Shown one piece after another: positions 18,936 to 27,175 of a stretch of DNA of 64,000 nt. The notes under the pieces were generated by a model, which saw nothing but the letters and a program-made list of their open reading frames with translations, did not search any database and was not told where the DNA came from. The DNA is taken from positions 3,906,499-3,970,498 of the forward strand of contig NZ_CP039456.1 of NCBI RefSeq assembly GCF_006974145.1, written 5' to 3'. The stretch comes from Changchengzhania lutea. Its GTDB lineage: Bacteria; Bacteroidota; Bacteroidia; Flavobacteriales; Flavobacteriaceae. Position numbers and translations under genes: made by a program. The first letter of the stretch is position 1. Each line of letters opens with the position of its first letter.

Positions 18936-20000
18936 ATGAATTTTTACACCTTAATTTTTGAGGCATGGCCCTTTATCTTAAAATTGAACTTTGTTTTGAG
19001 CATTTGTTTTTTGTGTATCTCATTACTGTTAATTAGCGCTGTGTATTATCAAAGATTGAATAAAATTTTAAAGCTTAAAAGAAGACAGGCTTTGGAACAC
19101 ATTTTATTGAATTTTATAAACGCTTATTTATTTGATGAGGATTTTGATAAGGATAAGGAAGTGTTTATGCTAAAGGAAACGCACTTGCATACTGACTTTC
19201 ATCTAAAAATAGCCATTAAACAGCTATTGATGTTCAATGAAAACCTTAAAGGGGAATCCACAGGGATGATCAAGGCACTTTTTAAGTTGCTCGGCCTTCA
19301 TGATTATGTAATGAAAGATTTAAAAACCAATAGTTGGCAGAGAAAAGCAAGATCCCTTTATGTACTTTCCCAATTATCTATTAAAGTACCTGATGGGTTA
19401 ATAGAGCCCCTTATTAACGATAAGCGGATTGAAGTTAGACAGCAGGCTATACTATATATATTGAATCTATCGGAAACCAACCCATTGGGTTTTCTAAACA
19501 AAATAGATAGTTCATTAACATTGTGGCAACAAATTTATATTGAGAATAGTTTAAAGAACGCCTATAAAGGTGACATTCCCGATTTTTCTCAATGGATACA
19601 TCACAGGATGTCCAGTGTGGTTAGGTTTTCAGTAAGAATGATGGCAGAATTCAATCAATTTCAGAATATCCCAGCACTCATGACATTAATCGAACATAAG
19701 GAAGAGACTATAAGAATGGAAGCCATACGGAGCCTTGGCAAGATGCAGCATACGGAACTATTACCTAATTTAGTTTCTAGATTTTACAATGAAACACATG
19801 CCATAAAACAGGAAATACTAAGGACCATAAGATATAATGGCACCTATAAGCAGTTATTATCTTTTCGTTTAGGGATGTATCAGGAAAAAGACAGCATAAA
19901 AGTCAACTATTTTAGGCTTGAACATTATTTTAGGTCAAAATTATCTGTTAACTTGGACGGCATAGATTCAACTCTAAAAAAACCCTTGCTGACCACATAG
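18936..20000 (+). CDS. Membrane-anchored HEAT-repeat protein
   Basis: This 354-residue protein has one N-terminal membrane segment (about 12-40, FILKLNFVLSICFLCISLLL and beyond), then a cytoplasmic all-helical region with HEAT-like repeats, the clearest around PALMTLIEHKEETIRMEAIR and SLGKMQHTELLPNLVSRF. HEAT scaffolds mediate protein-protein contacts. Its position between the receiver and the glycosyltransferase suggests it couples phosphorelay state to the membrane synthase, in the manner that co-polymerase or scaffold subunits act. The residues contacted cannot be read from the sequence. Confidence 0.8.
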   Translation: MNFYTLIFEAWPFILKLNFVLSICFLCISLLLISAVYYQRLNKILKLKRRQALEHILLNFINAYLFDEDFDKDKEVFMLKETHLHTDFHLKIAIKQLLMFNENLKGESTGMIKALFKLLGLHDYVMKDLKTNSWQRKARSLYVLSQLSIKVPDGLIEPLINDKRIEVRQQAILYILNLSETNPLGFLNKIDSSLTLWQQIYIENSLKNAYKGDIPDFSQWIHHRMSSVVRFSVRMMAEFNQFQNIPALMTLIEHKEETIRMEAIRSLGKMQHTELLPNLVSRFYNETHAIKQEILRTIRYNGTYKQLLSFRLGMYQEKDSIKVNYFRLEHYFRSKLSVNLDGIDSTLKKPLLTT

Positions 20001-20078
20001 TTTTTTCAGTTTTTAATAACGGGTCAATAGTATGAAAAGGGTTTGCTTTTCAATGGTATTTTAAAACGATATTAATTT

Positions 20079-21515
20079 TTGGATATTAATTTTCATCAGA
20101 TTACAGAAATTGCCAGTTGGATATTTTTGGCTTATGGTCTCATTATTTGTTCAGGTTATATTTTTTCCGCCGTATTTTCTTTAATTGAGCTCAGGGACTA
20201 CAAAAGGAGACATAATTTTCAAGATGAGATTGCCCTGCTTAAATCCTCGAGCCTGCCGCCAATTTCAATCCTTGCTCCTGCTTATAATGAAGAAGCCAAT
20301 GTTGTTGAAAATGTCCGTTCCTTATTGACCTTGGCCTATCCATCCTTTGAAATTATAATTATCAACGACGGTAGCAAGGATGACACTTTAAAAATCCTTT
20401 TGGATACTTTTGATATGGTTCGGGACGACTTATTGTACCATAATCCAATTACCACTAAAAAAGTAAGGGCCGTTTATGTTTCCAAACAAAAGGCGTATAA
20501 AAACCTAAAGGTTATAGACAAGGAAAATGGAGGCAAGGCAGATGCATTGAATGCGGGCATCAATATAAGCAATCATCCAAAAATATGTTGCATTGATGTG
20601 GATTGTGTGTTGGAAAGGGATGCTTTGTTAAAGCTTATAAGACCCTTTTTAAACAATGATAAAAAGGTTATTGCCTCAGGGGGCATTATCAGGATTGCAA
20701 ATTCCTGTATTATTGAAGACGGTCGCATTATAGAAGTAAGGTTACCGAACACCTTTTTGGCACGAGCCCAAATACTTGAATATTTTCGCGCATTTTTAAT
20801 GGGCAGAATGGCATGGTCCAAAGTGGATGGTTTATTACTTATATCAGGTGCTTTCGGGATGTTCGATAAAGAAACCGTTATAGAAGTTGGAGGTTATAAC
20901 ACCAATACCGTGGGAGAAGATATGGAGCTGTTGGTAAGAATGAGAAGAATGATGCAAGAAAAAAATATGGATTATACAGTGGGCTTTGTACCAGATCCAT
21001 TGTGCTGGACGGAAGTACCCCAACAATGGAAGGTATTGCACCGACAACGAAACCGTTGGACACGCGGTACTATTGAAACACTTTTATTACATAAAAAAAT
21101 GATTTTTAACCCTAAATACAAAGTATTGGGAATGCTAAGTGCACCATACTGGTTCTTTTTTGAATGGCTTGCGCCCATAATCGAGTTTATTGGTATCCTC
21201 TTTTTCTTGTTCCTGTTGATTTTTGGACAAGTCAATTGGCTGGTTTTTATGATATTCTTTGGGGTGGTTTATAGTTTCTCCATTTTATTTTCCTTTACGG
21301 CCCTTTTCTTTGAAGAATTTTCGTTTCAACAGTACAAAAAATCAAAATACATACACGTATTAATAATGACAGCGCTTTTGGAACCCTTGCTTTATCATCC
21401 ATTCGTCATGTGGGCTGCCATAAAAGGGAATATCGATTTTTTACGGGGCAAGAAATCTTGGGGAGAAATGGGCCGTCAAGGATTAGCAAATCATAAATCC
21501 TCTAAGGGTAAATAG
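20079..21515 (+). CDS. Processive family-2 glycosyltransferase (PgaC/BcsA-like), TTG start
   Basis: This 478-residue protein starts at TTG (20079-20081). An in-frame stop lies just upstream at 20073-20075 and no ATG occurs before the catalytic domain, so TTG is the only plausible start. It has one N-terminal membrane segment (14-38), a GT-A catalytic domain with SILAPAYNEE, IINDGSKDD, the DxD motif in CIDVDCVLERD, the acceptor-base Asp in VGEDMELLVR and the QRNRW-type motif of processive enzymes (HRQRNRWTRG), then several C-terminal membrane helices (about 345-440). It would polymerise and push a beta-linked polysaccharide across the inner membrane. There is no PilZ domain, so regulation is not by direct c-di-GMP binding. 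The sugar is unknown. Confidence 0.9.
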   Translation: MDINFHQITEIASWIFLAYGLIICSGYIFSAVFSLIELRDYKRRHNFQDEIALLKSSSLPPISILAPAYNEEANVVENVRSLLTLAYPSFEIIIINDGSKDDTLKILLDTFDMVRDDLLYHNPITTKKVRAVYVSKQKAYKNLKVIDKENGGKADALNAGINISNHPKICCIDVDCVLERDALLKLIRPFLNNDKKVIASGGIIRIANSCIIEDGRIIEVRLPNTFLARAQILEYFRAFLMGRMAWSKVDGLLLISGAFGMFDKETVIEVGGYNTNTVGEDMELLVRMRRMMQEKNMDYTVGFVPDPLCWTEVPQQWKVLHRQRNRWTRGTIETLLLHKKMIFNPKYKVLGMLSAPYWFFFEWLAPIIEFIGILFFLFLLIFGQVNWLVFMIFFGVVYSFSILFSFTALFFEEFSFQQYKKSKYIHVLIMTALLEPLLYHPFVMWAAIKGNIDFLRGKKSWGEMGRQGLANHKSSKGK

Positions 21516-21529
21516 AAATTTAAAAAAAT

Positions 21530-23959
21530 ATGAAGTTTAGCATAAAAAATAAGGGGATATCCAACTACTTGCGTGCCGTACTGGCATTAATTGGTGCTTT
21601 TTGGATTATAAGCAGTTATGAGCTTTATATGTCCAACCCATCAGTTAATGACCCTAATTTGGCAACGGTTTTGGTGTACAAATTATTAAATGATTTTTGG
21701 AGCGGATTTATAATTGGCATGTTATGTTTTCCTATATACTTTATTATTAGTACCATCAGAAAAAAAGTGGCCTTTGTTGTAATAAGTATAGTATTTACAG
21801 GATTGATAATACTTCAATTCTCACTTGTGAAGTATAGCATGACCACACTAATAAATTTAGGAGCCGATATTTTAGGGTATTCCTATGACGATATATTTAG
21901 TACAGTATCTGTTTCCGAATCGATATCGGTGACCTACTTTTTACCTTTTATCATTTTTCCAGCCTTGTTTTTTATTGTTTATGTTCTTCTCAAAAGATAT
22001 AGTAACCCACGATTTACTATTGGTATTGGAGTTTCATTACTATTACTATTTGGTGCCTTAAAACTAACACTAGCTAATGCTTCTGCCGAAAGATTTCAAA
22101 ATAAGACCGCCTATTTGGTAAAGGACATTGTAAAGTTTCAAAGCGAGAAAAGCAAAATCAATGCTTTTAACCATCAGGACAGAACTGATTTTCCGTTATT
22201 AAAACCTTTTAATAACACCGAGGACGTTTTGTCTTCATTTATAGAAGGCGAAGAAGACAAACCGAACATTGTGGTTATTGTTGTTGAAGGTTTAGGGGCT
22301 GAGTTTGTTAATGGCAATACGTATAGCGGGTTTACACCTTATTTTGATGCATTATCATCAAAATCACTGTACTGGGAGAATTTTGTTAGTACCACTGGCA
22401 GGTCTTTTGGGATATTACCATCATTATTTGGGTCATTACCCTATGGAGAAAAGGGTTTTCTGGAACTTACAGATATTCCGTCTCATCTATCATTAATAAG
22501 TGTCTTAAAAGCCAATGGCTATCATACCTCATATTATTCAGGAGGACCGTCTAGCTTTGACCGAAAAACAAATTTTCTAGAGTATAATGGTGTAGACAAC
22601 CTTATAGATGAAAACAAATATGGATCCGACTTTGTTAAAACAGAAAGTAATGCCAGCGGTTTTTCTTGGGGCTATCCAGATAGTGAAATTTTCAGAAAAG
22701 CCTTATCGTCCCTGAATGTTGAAAAGCAACCACGATTGGATATTGTTATGACCCTATCTAACCATGATCCCTTCGAGTTTCCAGGAAAAGCCATTTACAT
22801 GGCAAAGGTTGATAAGCTGTTGCAGGATTCCCGAAAACCAGAAGCTCTAAAAAATCAAATTTCTTCCCACAGGGATATTTTTGGATGTCTGTTATATACT
22901 GATGATGCCATTAAAGGGTTTATGGAAGCGTATTCCAAAAGACCGGATTATAATAATACCATTTTCATAATTACCGGCGATCATAGGCTGATACCAATTA
23001 CACAAAAAGATAAACTCTGTAGATTTCATGTACCCTTTCTTATTTATAGCCCGATGTTGAAAAACCCCGAATCTTTTAAATCGGTATCATCACATTGGGA
23101 TGTCACCCCTAGTTTGCTGAGTTATCTAATGAACAATCATAAGTTCAAGCCGCTAAAAAAAACAGCATGGATGGGAAAAGGATTGGATACGGTCAAGCAT
23201 TTTAGAAATGTAAATAGTATCCCTCTTATGAGATATAAAGGAAGCATCAGTGATATGATCTACAAGGACTATCTCTTTGCCAATGATGAATTGTTCAAGA
23301 TAAATGAAAATTTTGGAACCTATAAAATCACAGATAAAACCTTGATAAAAACCATTTCAGATTCATTATTGGCTTTCAAAAAGATGAACGCCTACGTTAC
23401 CCAAAGAAATAAGATATTTCCTGATTCTTTAAACATTTATGTCACGCCAAAAATTGAATTTTCAGAAGCGCAATTAGCTACCATTAACACATACGCCAAA
23501 GAGAAAACCTTCGATGAGTTGTTGCTAATAGCCAGAGATTTGTCATTTAATAAAAAATATAAAATATCACAATTACTATGTGATTATATTTTAAATGAGT
23601 TTCCAAATTATACAGATGCAAGACTATTAAAAGGACGTATGCTAGCCTGGGAACAGGATTATAAAAATTCTGAAATAGCTCTGTTAAGTGCCTTACAACG
23701 CTCACCCTATTACGATGATGCCTACTTGGCCATTTTAGATCTGTATTGGTGGTCGGGTCAGGAGGAAAAATCAATAGCAGTGTTTAACAAGGCCTTAAAA
23801 AATGACATGACTAATCCTGAAATTAGCTTTAAAATAGCTAAGGCCTATCAACGTATGGAAAATATGGATCAAGCCAATAAAATAATGGATAGTATTATTA
23901 AAGTACACCCAGATAATTCAGACTATTTAACCTTTAAACAAGCCCTAAAATTATGGTAA
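21530..23959 (+). CDS. LTA-synthase-like alkaline-phosphatase-superfamily membrane enzyme with C-terminal TPRs
   Basis: This 809-residue protein has about five N-terminal membrane helices (12-190) and a periplasmic sulfatase-fold domain (about 240-560). The domain has metal-ligand motif VVIVVEGLGAEF, nucleophile Thr in VSTTGRSFGILPSLFGSLP, and metal-binding TLSNHDPFEF and ITGDHRLIP. A C-terminal TPR-like region (about 650-805) includes ARLLKGRMLAWEQDYKNSE. Members of this superfamily (LtaS, OpgB, EptA) move phosphoglycerol or phosphoethanolamine groups. A Gram-negative cell has no lipoteichoic acid, so decoration of the polymer made by the upstream glycosyltransferase is more likely. The TPR tail is unusual for the family and overlaps in kind with the next gene, which starts inside this one (7-bp overlap). 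Confidence 0.85.
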   Translation: MKFSIKNKGISNYLRAVLALIGAFWIISSYELYMSNPSVNDPNLATVLVYKLLNDFWSGFIIGMLCFPIYFIISTIRKKVAFVVISIVFTGLIILQFSLVKYSMTTLINLGADILGYSYDDIFSTVSVSESISVTYFLPFIIFPALFFIVYVLLKRYSNPRFTIGIGVSLLLLFGALKLTLANASAERFQNKTAYLVKDIVKFQSEKSKINAFNHQDRTDFPLLKPFNNTEDVLSSFIEGEEDKPNIVVIVVEGLGAEFVNGNTYSGFTPYFDALSSKSLYWENFVSTTGRSFGILPSLFGSLPYGEKGFLELTDIPSHLSLISVLKANGYHTSYYSGGPSSFDRKTNFLEYNGVDNLIDENKYGSDFVKTESNASGFSWGYPDSEIFRKALSSLNVEKQPRLDIVMTLSNHDPFEFPGKAIYMAKVDKLLQDSRKPEALKNQISSHRDIFGCLLYTDDAIKGFMEAYSKRPDYNNTIFIITGDHRLIPITQKDKLCRFHVPFLIYSPMLKNPESFKSVSSHWDVTPSLLSYLMNNHKFKPLKKTAWMGKGLDTVKHFRNVNSIPLMRYKGSISDMIYKDYLFANDELFKINENFGTYKITDKTLIKTISDSLLAFKKMNAYVTQRNKIFPDSLNIYVTPKIEFSEAQLATINTYAKEKTFDELLLIARDLSFNKKYKISQLLCDYILNEFPNYTDARLLKGRMLAWEQDYKNSEIALLSALQRSPYYDDAYLAILDLYWWSGQEEKSIAVFNKALKNDMTNPEISFKIAKAYQRMENMDQANKIMDSIIKVHPDNSDYLTFKQALKLW

Positions 23960-25215
23960 CGAACGCTATGAGCAACTATATAATGGCCATACTTTTTTTT
24001 GTGTGTACGGTGTCATTTGGGCAGCAAGTCTTTAAAGGAGATCCTGATAGAGCTTTTGAGGTAGCTCGTGAAATGGCATTTAACAAACAGCGTAAACAGG
24101 CTCAAGATACCTTGTTGCTCATTTTAACAAAGTATCCAAATTATCATGACATTAGATCGTTTTTAGCCAACACGTATTCATGGGATGGATCCTATAAAAA
24201 GGCAAAGAAAGAGTTTGGGTATATTTTAAAAAGCAGCCCAAAAAGATTAGATACTTGGGAAGCAGCCATAAAGAATGAACTTTGGAGTGAAGCGCCATTT
24301 AGCGCCTTAGAAATGTCTAATAATGCATTAAAGCATTTTCCTGATAATCCTGATATTTTATACCTAAAAGCTAGTGCTGAAGACGCTTCCAATAATAAAG
24401 AAGAAGCCTTACTCACTATTGAGGACCTCTTAAGAAACCATCCTAATCACGAAAAAGCGACAACCTATAAAAAAAATTTAATTGACAAGCTTAGTCACAA
24501 CACTATAGGGTTAACATCTTCAGTGGGTATATATTCAGAAGTATTTGACCCCATGCAGTATTATTTATTAAGTTATGGAAGACAAACAAAACGAGGTAGT
24601 ATATTAGCTAAAATTAATGTGAGCCATAGGTTTCAAGAAACGGGTGCGCAATTTGAAGTTGATATGTATCCTAGAATAATAAAGGGCCTATACGCCTATC
24701 TCAATTTTGGGGTGTCTAATTCATTTTTGTATCCGGATATTCGATATGGTGCCGAATTGTATAAGTCATTACCCAAAAGCTTCGAGGCTTCTATTGGATT
24801 CAGAGCCTTGAAATTTAGTACAACAACAACTATCTATACCGGATCTGTAGGCTGGTATACGGGTAATAGTTATTGGTCTTTTCGCGCTAACATTACCCCT
24901 GGAGATCCCGGTTCCAGTAAGTCAGGAACCCTTAATTATAGAAAATATAGAAGCGATGCCAATAATTATTTTAGTATTGCTGCTGGAGCAGGGATTTCAC
25001 CTGAGAATAATATATTTTTTTTTGAAGGTAATGAGAATGCCGTTATAACCCTTAAATCTCAAAAATTTAATTTAGGGTATTATTTTACTACAAATGCCAA
25101 TAAAAATTCTTGGGGTGTACAAGCCGGTGTATCACATCAAGAAATTAGTTTTGATCCAGGGTCTTATTTCTGGATTTATTCTTTAGCTTTATCTTGGAAT
25201 ATGAAATTTAGATAA
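23953..25215 (+). CDS. TPR / YaiO-family outer-membrane beta-barrel protein
   Basis: This 420-residue protein has a signal peptide (about 7-24, MAILFFVCTVSFGQQ), tetratricopeptide-type helices over about 30-175 (YPNYHDIRSFLANTYSWDG is the best repeat) and a C-terminal outer-membrane barrel of the YaiO type (about 180-420) with alternating strands and a terminal aromatic pattern (SLALSWNMKF). In E. coli yaiO lies beside a glycosyltransferase gene. TPR-plus-barrel proteins such as PgaA and BcsC export polysaccharides, so an exporter role is likely. The start overlaps the preceding gene. An internal ATG at residue 6 would give a tighter signal peptide. Confidence 0.87.
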   Translation: MVTNAMSNYIMAILFFVCTVSFGQQVFKGDPDRAFEVAREMAFNKQRKQAQDTLLLILTKYPNYHDIRSFLANTYSWDGSYKKAKKEFGYILKSSPKRLDTWEAAIKNELWSEAPFSALEMSNNALKHFPDNPDILYLKASAEDASNNKEEALLTIEDLLRNHPNHEKATTYKKNLIDKLSHNTIGLTSSVGIYSEVFDPMQYYLLSYGRQTKRGSILAKINVSHRFQETGAQFEVDMYPRIIKGLYAYLNFGVSNSFLYPDIRYGAELYKSLPKSFEASIGFRALKFSTTTTIYTGSVGWYTGNSYWSFRANITPGDPGSSKSGTLNYRKYRSDANNYFSIAAGAGISPENNIFFFEGNENAVITLKSQKFNLGYYFTTNANKNSWGVQAGVSHQEISFDPGSYFWIYSLALSWNMKFR

Positions 25216-25236
25216 CAATACATAAATATAAAATAG

Positions 25237-25791
25237 ATGAATCAAAAAATTAAAACATCCATTGCATTTACCAAAAACCTGTTAGTCACAGGAGCAATAA
25301 CTGAAACCAGTAGAGAGGTAGAAGTGGATATCTGTAAATATATTTCAAAAGAAGACCATAAAACTGTTGTAGAATTTGGAATGGGACATGGTAATATAAC
25401 TCGCGAAATATTAAAGACCATATCGCCAACATCTAAACTATATGCCTTTGAGGTCAATAAGAGTTTTTGTGAGCATGTGAGAGAAACCATTACAGACGAT
25501 CGATTAATTATCATCAATGATGGCGCCGAAAATTTAAAAAAACACATCACTGGTAATATTGATGCTGTGGTTTCTTCCATCCCTTTTTCGTTTTTTAGTA
25601 AAAAGAAGGGATTGGCCATTATACAAAGTGCTCACGATTTATTAAGGCATAACACGTATTATAGTCAGGTGCTGTATACAAAATTCAATTTTAAAAAGTT
25701 TCAACAAATTTTTCAAGAATGTTATATGGTATCTAATAAAAAGACTATTACAGAACATATTTATTACTGTAAAAAAATAAGTACCCTTTAA
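25237..25791 (+). CDS. Class I SAM-dependent methyltransferase, phospholipid N-methyltransferase-like
   Basis: This 184-residue protein has a Rossmann-type SAM site: motif I VVEFGMGHGNITREIL, an acidic residue binding the SAM ribose in YAFEVNKSF, and a motif IV-like DAVVSSIPFSFF. The SIPF motif and size match the PmtA/KsgA-like group acting on phosphatidylethanolamine or rRNA. It lies 21 bp after the YaiO gene and probably shares its transcript. In that setting, modification of a lipid or phosphoethanolamine group is more attractive than rRNA methylation. The substrate is inferred from context. Confidence 0.78.
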   Translation: MNQKIKTSIAFTKNLLVTGAITETSREVEVDICKYISKEDHKTVVEFGMGHGNITREILKTISPTSKLYAFEVNKSFCEHVRETITDDRLIIINDGAENLKKHITGNIDAVVSSIPFSFFSKKKGLAIIQSAHDLLRHNTYYSQVLYTKFNFKKFQQIFQECYMVSNKKTITEHIYYCKKISTL

Positions 25792-25916
25792 ATAACACGA
25801 CGCTTGCCAATATATTTTTCATTATGCTTTATACATTTAAGTTGTTAAATATGGTTTTACAATTAATATTATATAAGCTTTTTAAGTTAGTTAAACTAAG
25901 AATAGCTATTGGTCAT

Positions 25917-27175
25917 CAGGGCAAACTCACACTTTTTTCAGCCATTTTGTTTACTTAAAAACACACTTAATTATCTGATATTTAGTTAGATAGCTGTTGT
26001 TTTTCATTTTAAATTATTGTATATTATACTGATAATCAATAATTTAAGTGTTTTAAAAACAATGAACAAATTCAAGTCTATATTCAGTAAGATAAACGAT
26101 CCTAGAAGCGATATAAACAAGCTTCATAACTTAGAAGACATCCTTCTTATTGGTATAATTAGTGTGATTTGTGCGGCAGATTCATGGAAAGATATGGAAA
26201 CTTATGCCAAAGCAAAAGTAGATTTTTTGCGTTCATTTCTTGATTTGCCAAATGGTACGCCCTCTGATGACACCTTTAACCGAGTGTTCTCTTCCATTGA
26301 TTCAGAACAATTTGAAACCTGTTTTATAGATTGGGTCTCTAATTTGATTGATATAACGGCTGGCGAGGTTATTCCCATTGATGGTAAAACCTTGAGAGGT
26401 GCTAAATCTAATGGTAAGAAATCCCCTTTTCACATGGTAAGTGCTTGGGCAAGCAAAAACAATATGGTTTTAGGACAGGTCAAGGTTTCTGAAAAATCCA
26501 ATGAAATTACGGCCATACCAAAACTACTGGAACTAATTACTGTAAAAGGATGTGTAGTTACCATTGATGCCATGGGCTGTCAAAAGGCTATTGCAGAAAC
26601 TATTATTAAACAAGAAGCAGATTACATCTTAGCTGTAAAAGAAAACCAAAAGCAATTGCATCAAGATATTCTAGACGAATTTCGCTTTGGCAAGACTATA
26701 GATAGCCATACCGATGAAGATCTGGGACACGGCAGGATAGAAACACGAAAATGTAGTGTTATCAATGACTTTAAATTTATTGAAGACCAAGATAAATGGA
26801 CAGGGCTGGAAAGTATAGTAAAAGTAGAAAGTATTAGAGAATTTAAAAACTCCGACAAGCCAACAGAAACAGCTACAAGATATTATATATCAAGTGTGAA
26901 AACAGATGCAAAAGCACTACAGAAAATGATACGCTTACATTGGGGAATTGAAAACAAACTACATTGGGTACTCGATGTGGCTTTCTCTGAAGACGCCTCA
27001 AGAAAAAGAGCTGGTAATGCTGCCCAAAATTTCTCTATACTAAGCAAAATTGCACTAAACTTGCTAAGAAAAGATAAACAAACCAAGCAAGGACTAAAAG
27101 GAAAAAGGCTAAAAGCGGCTTACAATAACAACTATCTTATTAAGATCTTAGGAATAAAAGTGTGAGTTTGCCCTG
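25917..27175 (+). mobile_element. Intact ISAs1-family insertion sequence
   Basis: The element is bounded by perfect 20-bp inverted repeats, CAGGGCAAACTCACACTTTT at 25917-25936 and its complement at 27156-27175, with one full-length transposase gene inside. The 1259-bp length is normal for the family. The flanks do not show an obvious 8-10 bp target duplication (left ends TTGGTCAT, right begins CATGGGCA), which suggests a rearrangement or deletion at one side after insertion. Confidence 0.92.
26062..27165 (+). CDS. ISAs1-family transposase
   Basis: The transposase is 367 residues from the ATG at 26062; an in-frame ATG at 26017 adds 15 unlikely residues. The N-terminal part carries the DDE_Tnp_1-associated region (FSKINDPRSDINKLHNLEDI, VICAADSWKDMETYAKAK). 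The DDE domain shows catalytic Asp in VIPIDGKTLRGA, second Asp in VVTIDAMGCQKAIAETI, and Glu in HWGIENKLHWVLDVAF. No frameshift or stop interrupts it, so the element could be active. It has destroyed the 5' end of the regulator gene that follows. Confidence 0.93.
   Translation: MNKFKSIFSKINDPRSDINKLHNLEDILLIGIISVICAADSWKDMETYAKAKVDFLRSFLDLPNGTPSDDTFNRVFSSIDSEQFETCFIDWVSNLIDITAGEVIPIDGKTLRGAKSNGKKSPFHMVSAWASKNNMVLGQVKVSEKSNEITAIPKLLELITVKGCVVTIDAMGCQKAIAETIIKQEADYILAVKENQKQLHQDILDEFRFGKTIDSHTDEDLGHGRIETRKCSVINDFKFIEDQDKWTGLESIVKVESIREFKNSDKPTETATRYYISSVKTDAKALQKMIRLHWGIENKLHWVLDVAFSEDASRKRAGNAAQNFSILSKIALNLLRKDKQTKQGLKGKRLKAAYNNNYLIKILGIKV

Noticed and set aside
21530-23959. True lipoteichoic acid synthase
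   Set aside because: The organism is Gram-negative (T9SS, outer-membrane barrel), so the family match only supports a phosphoglycerol/phosphoethanolamine-type transferase.
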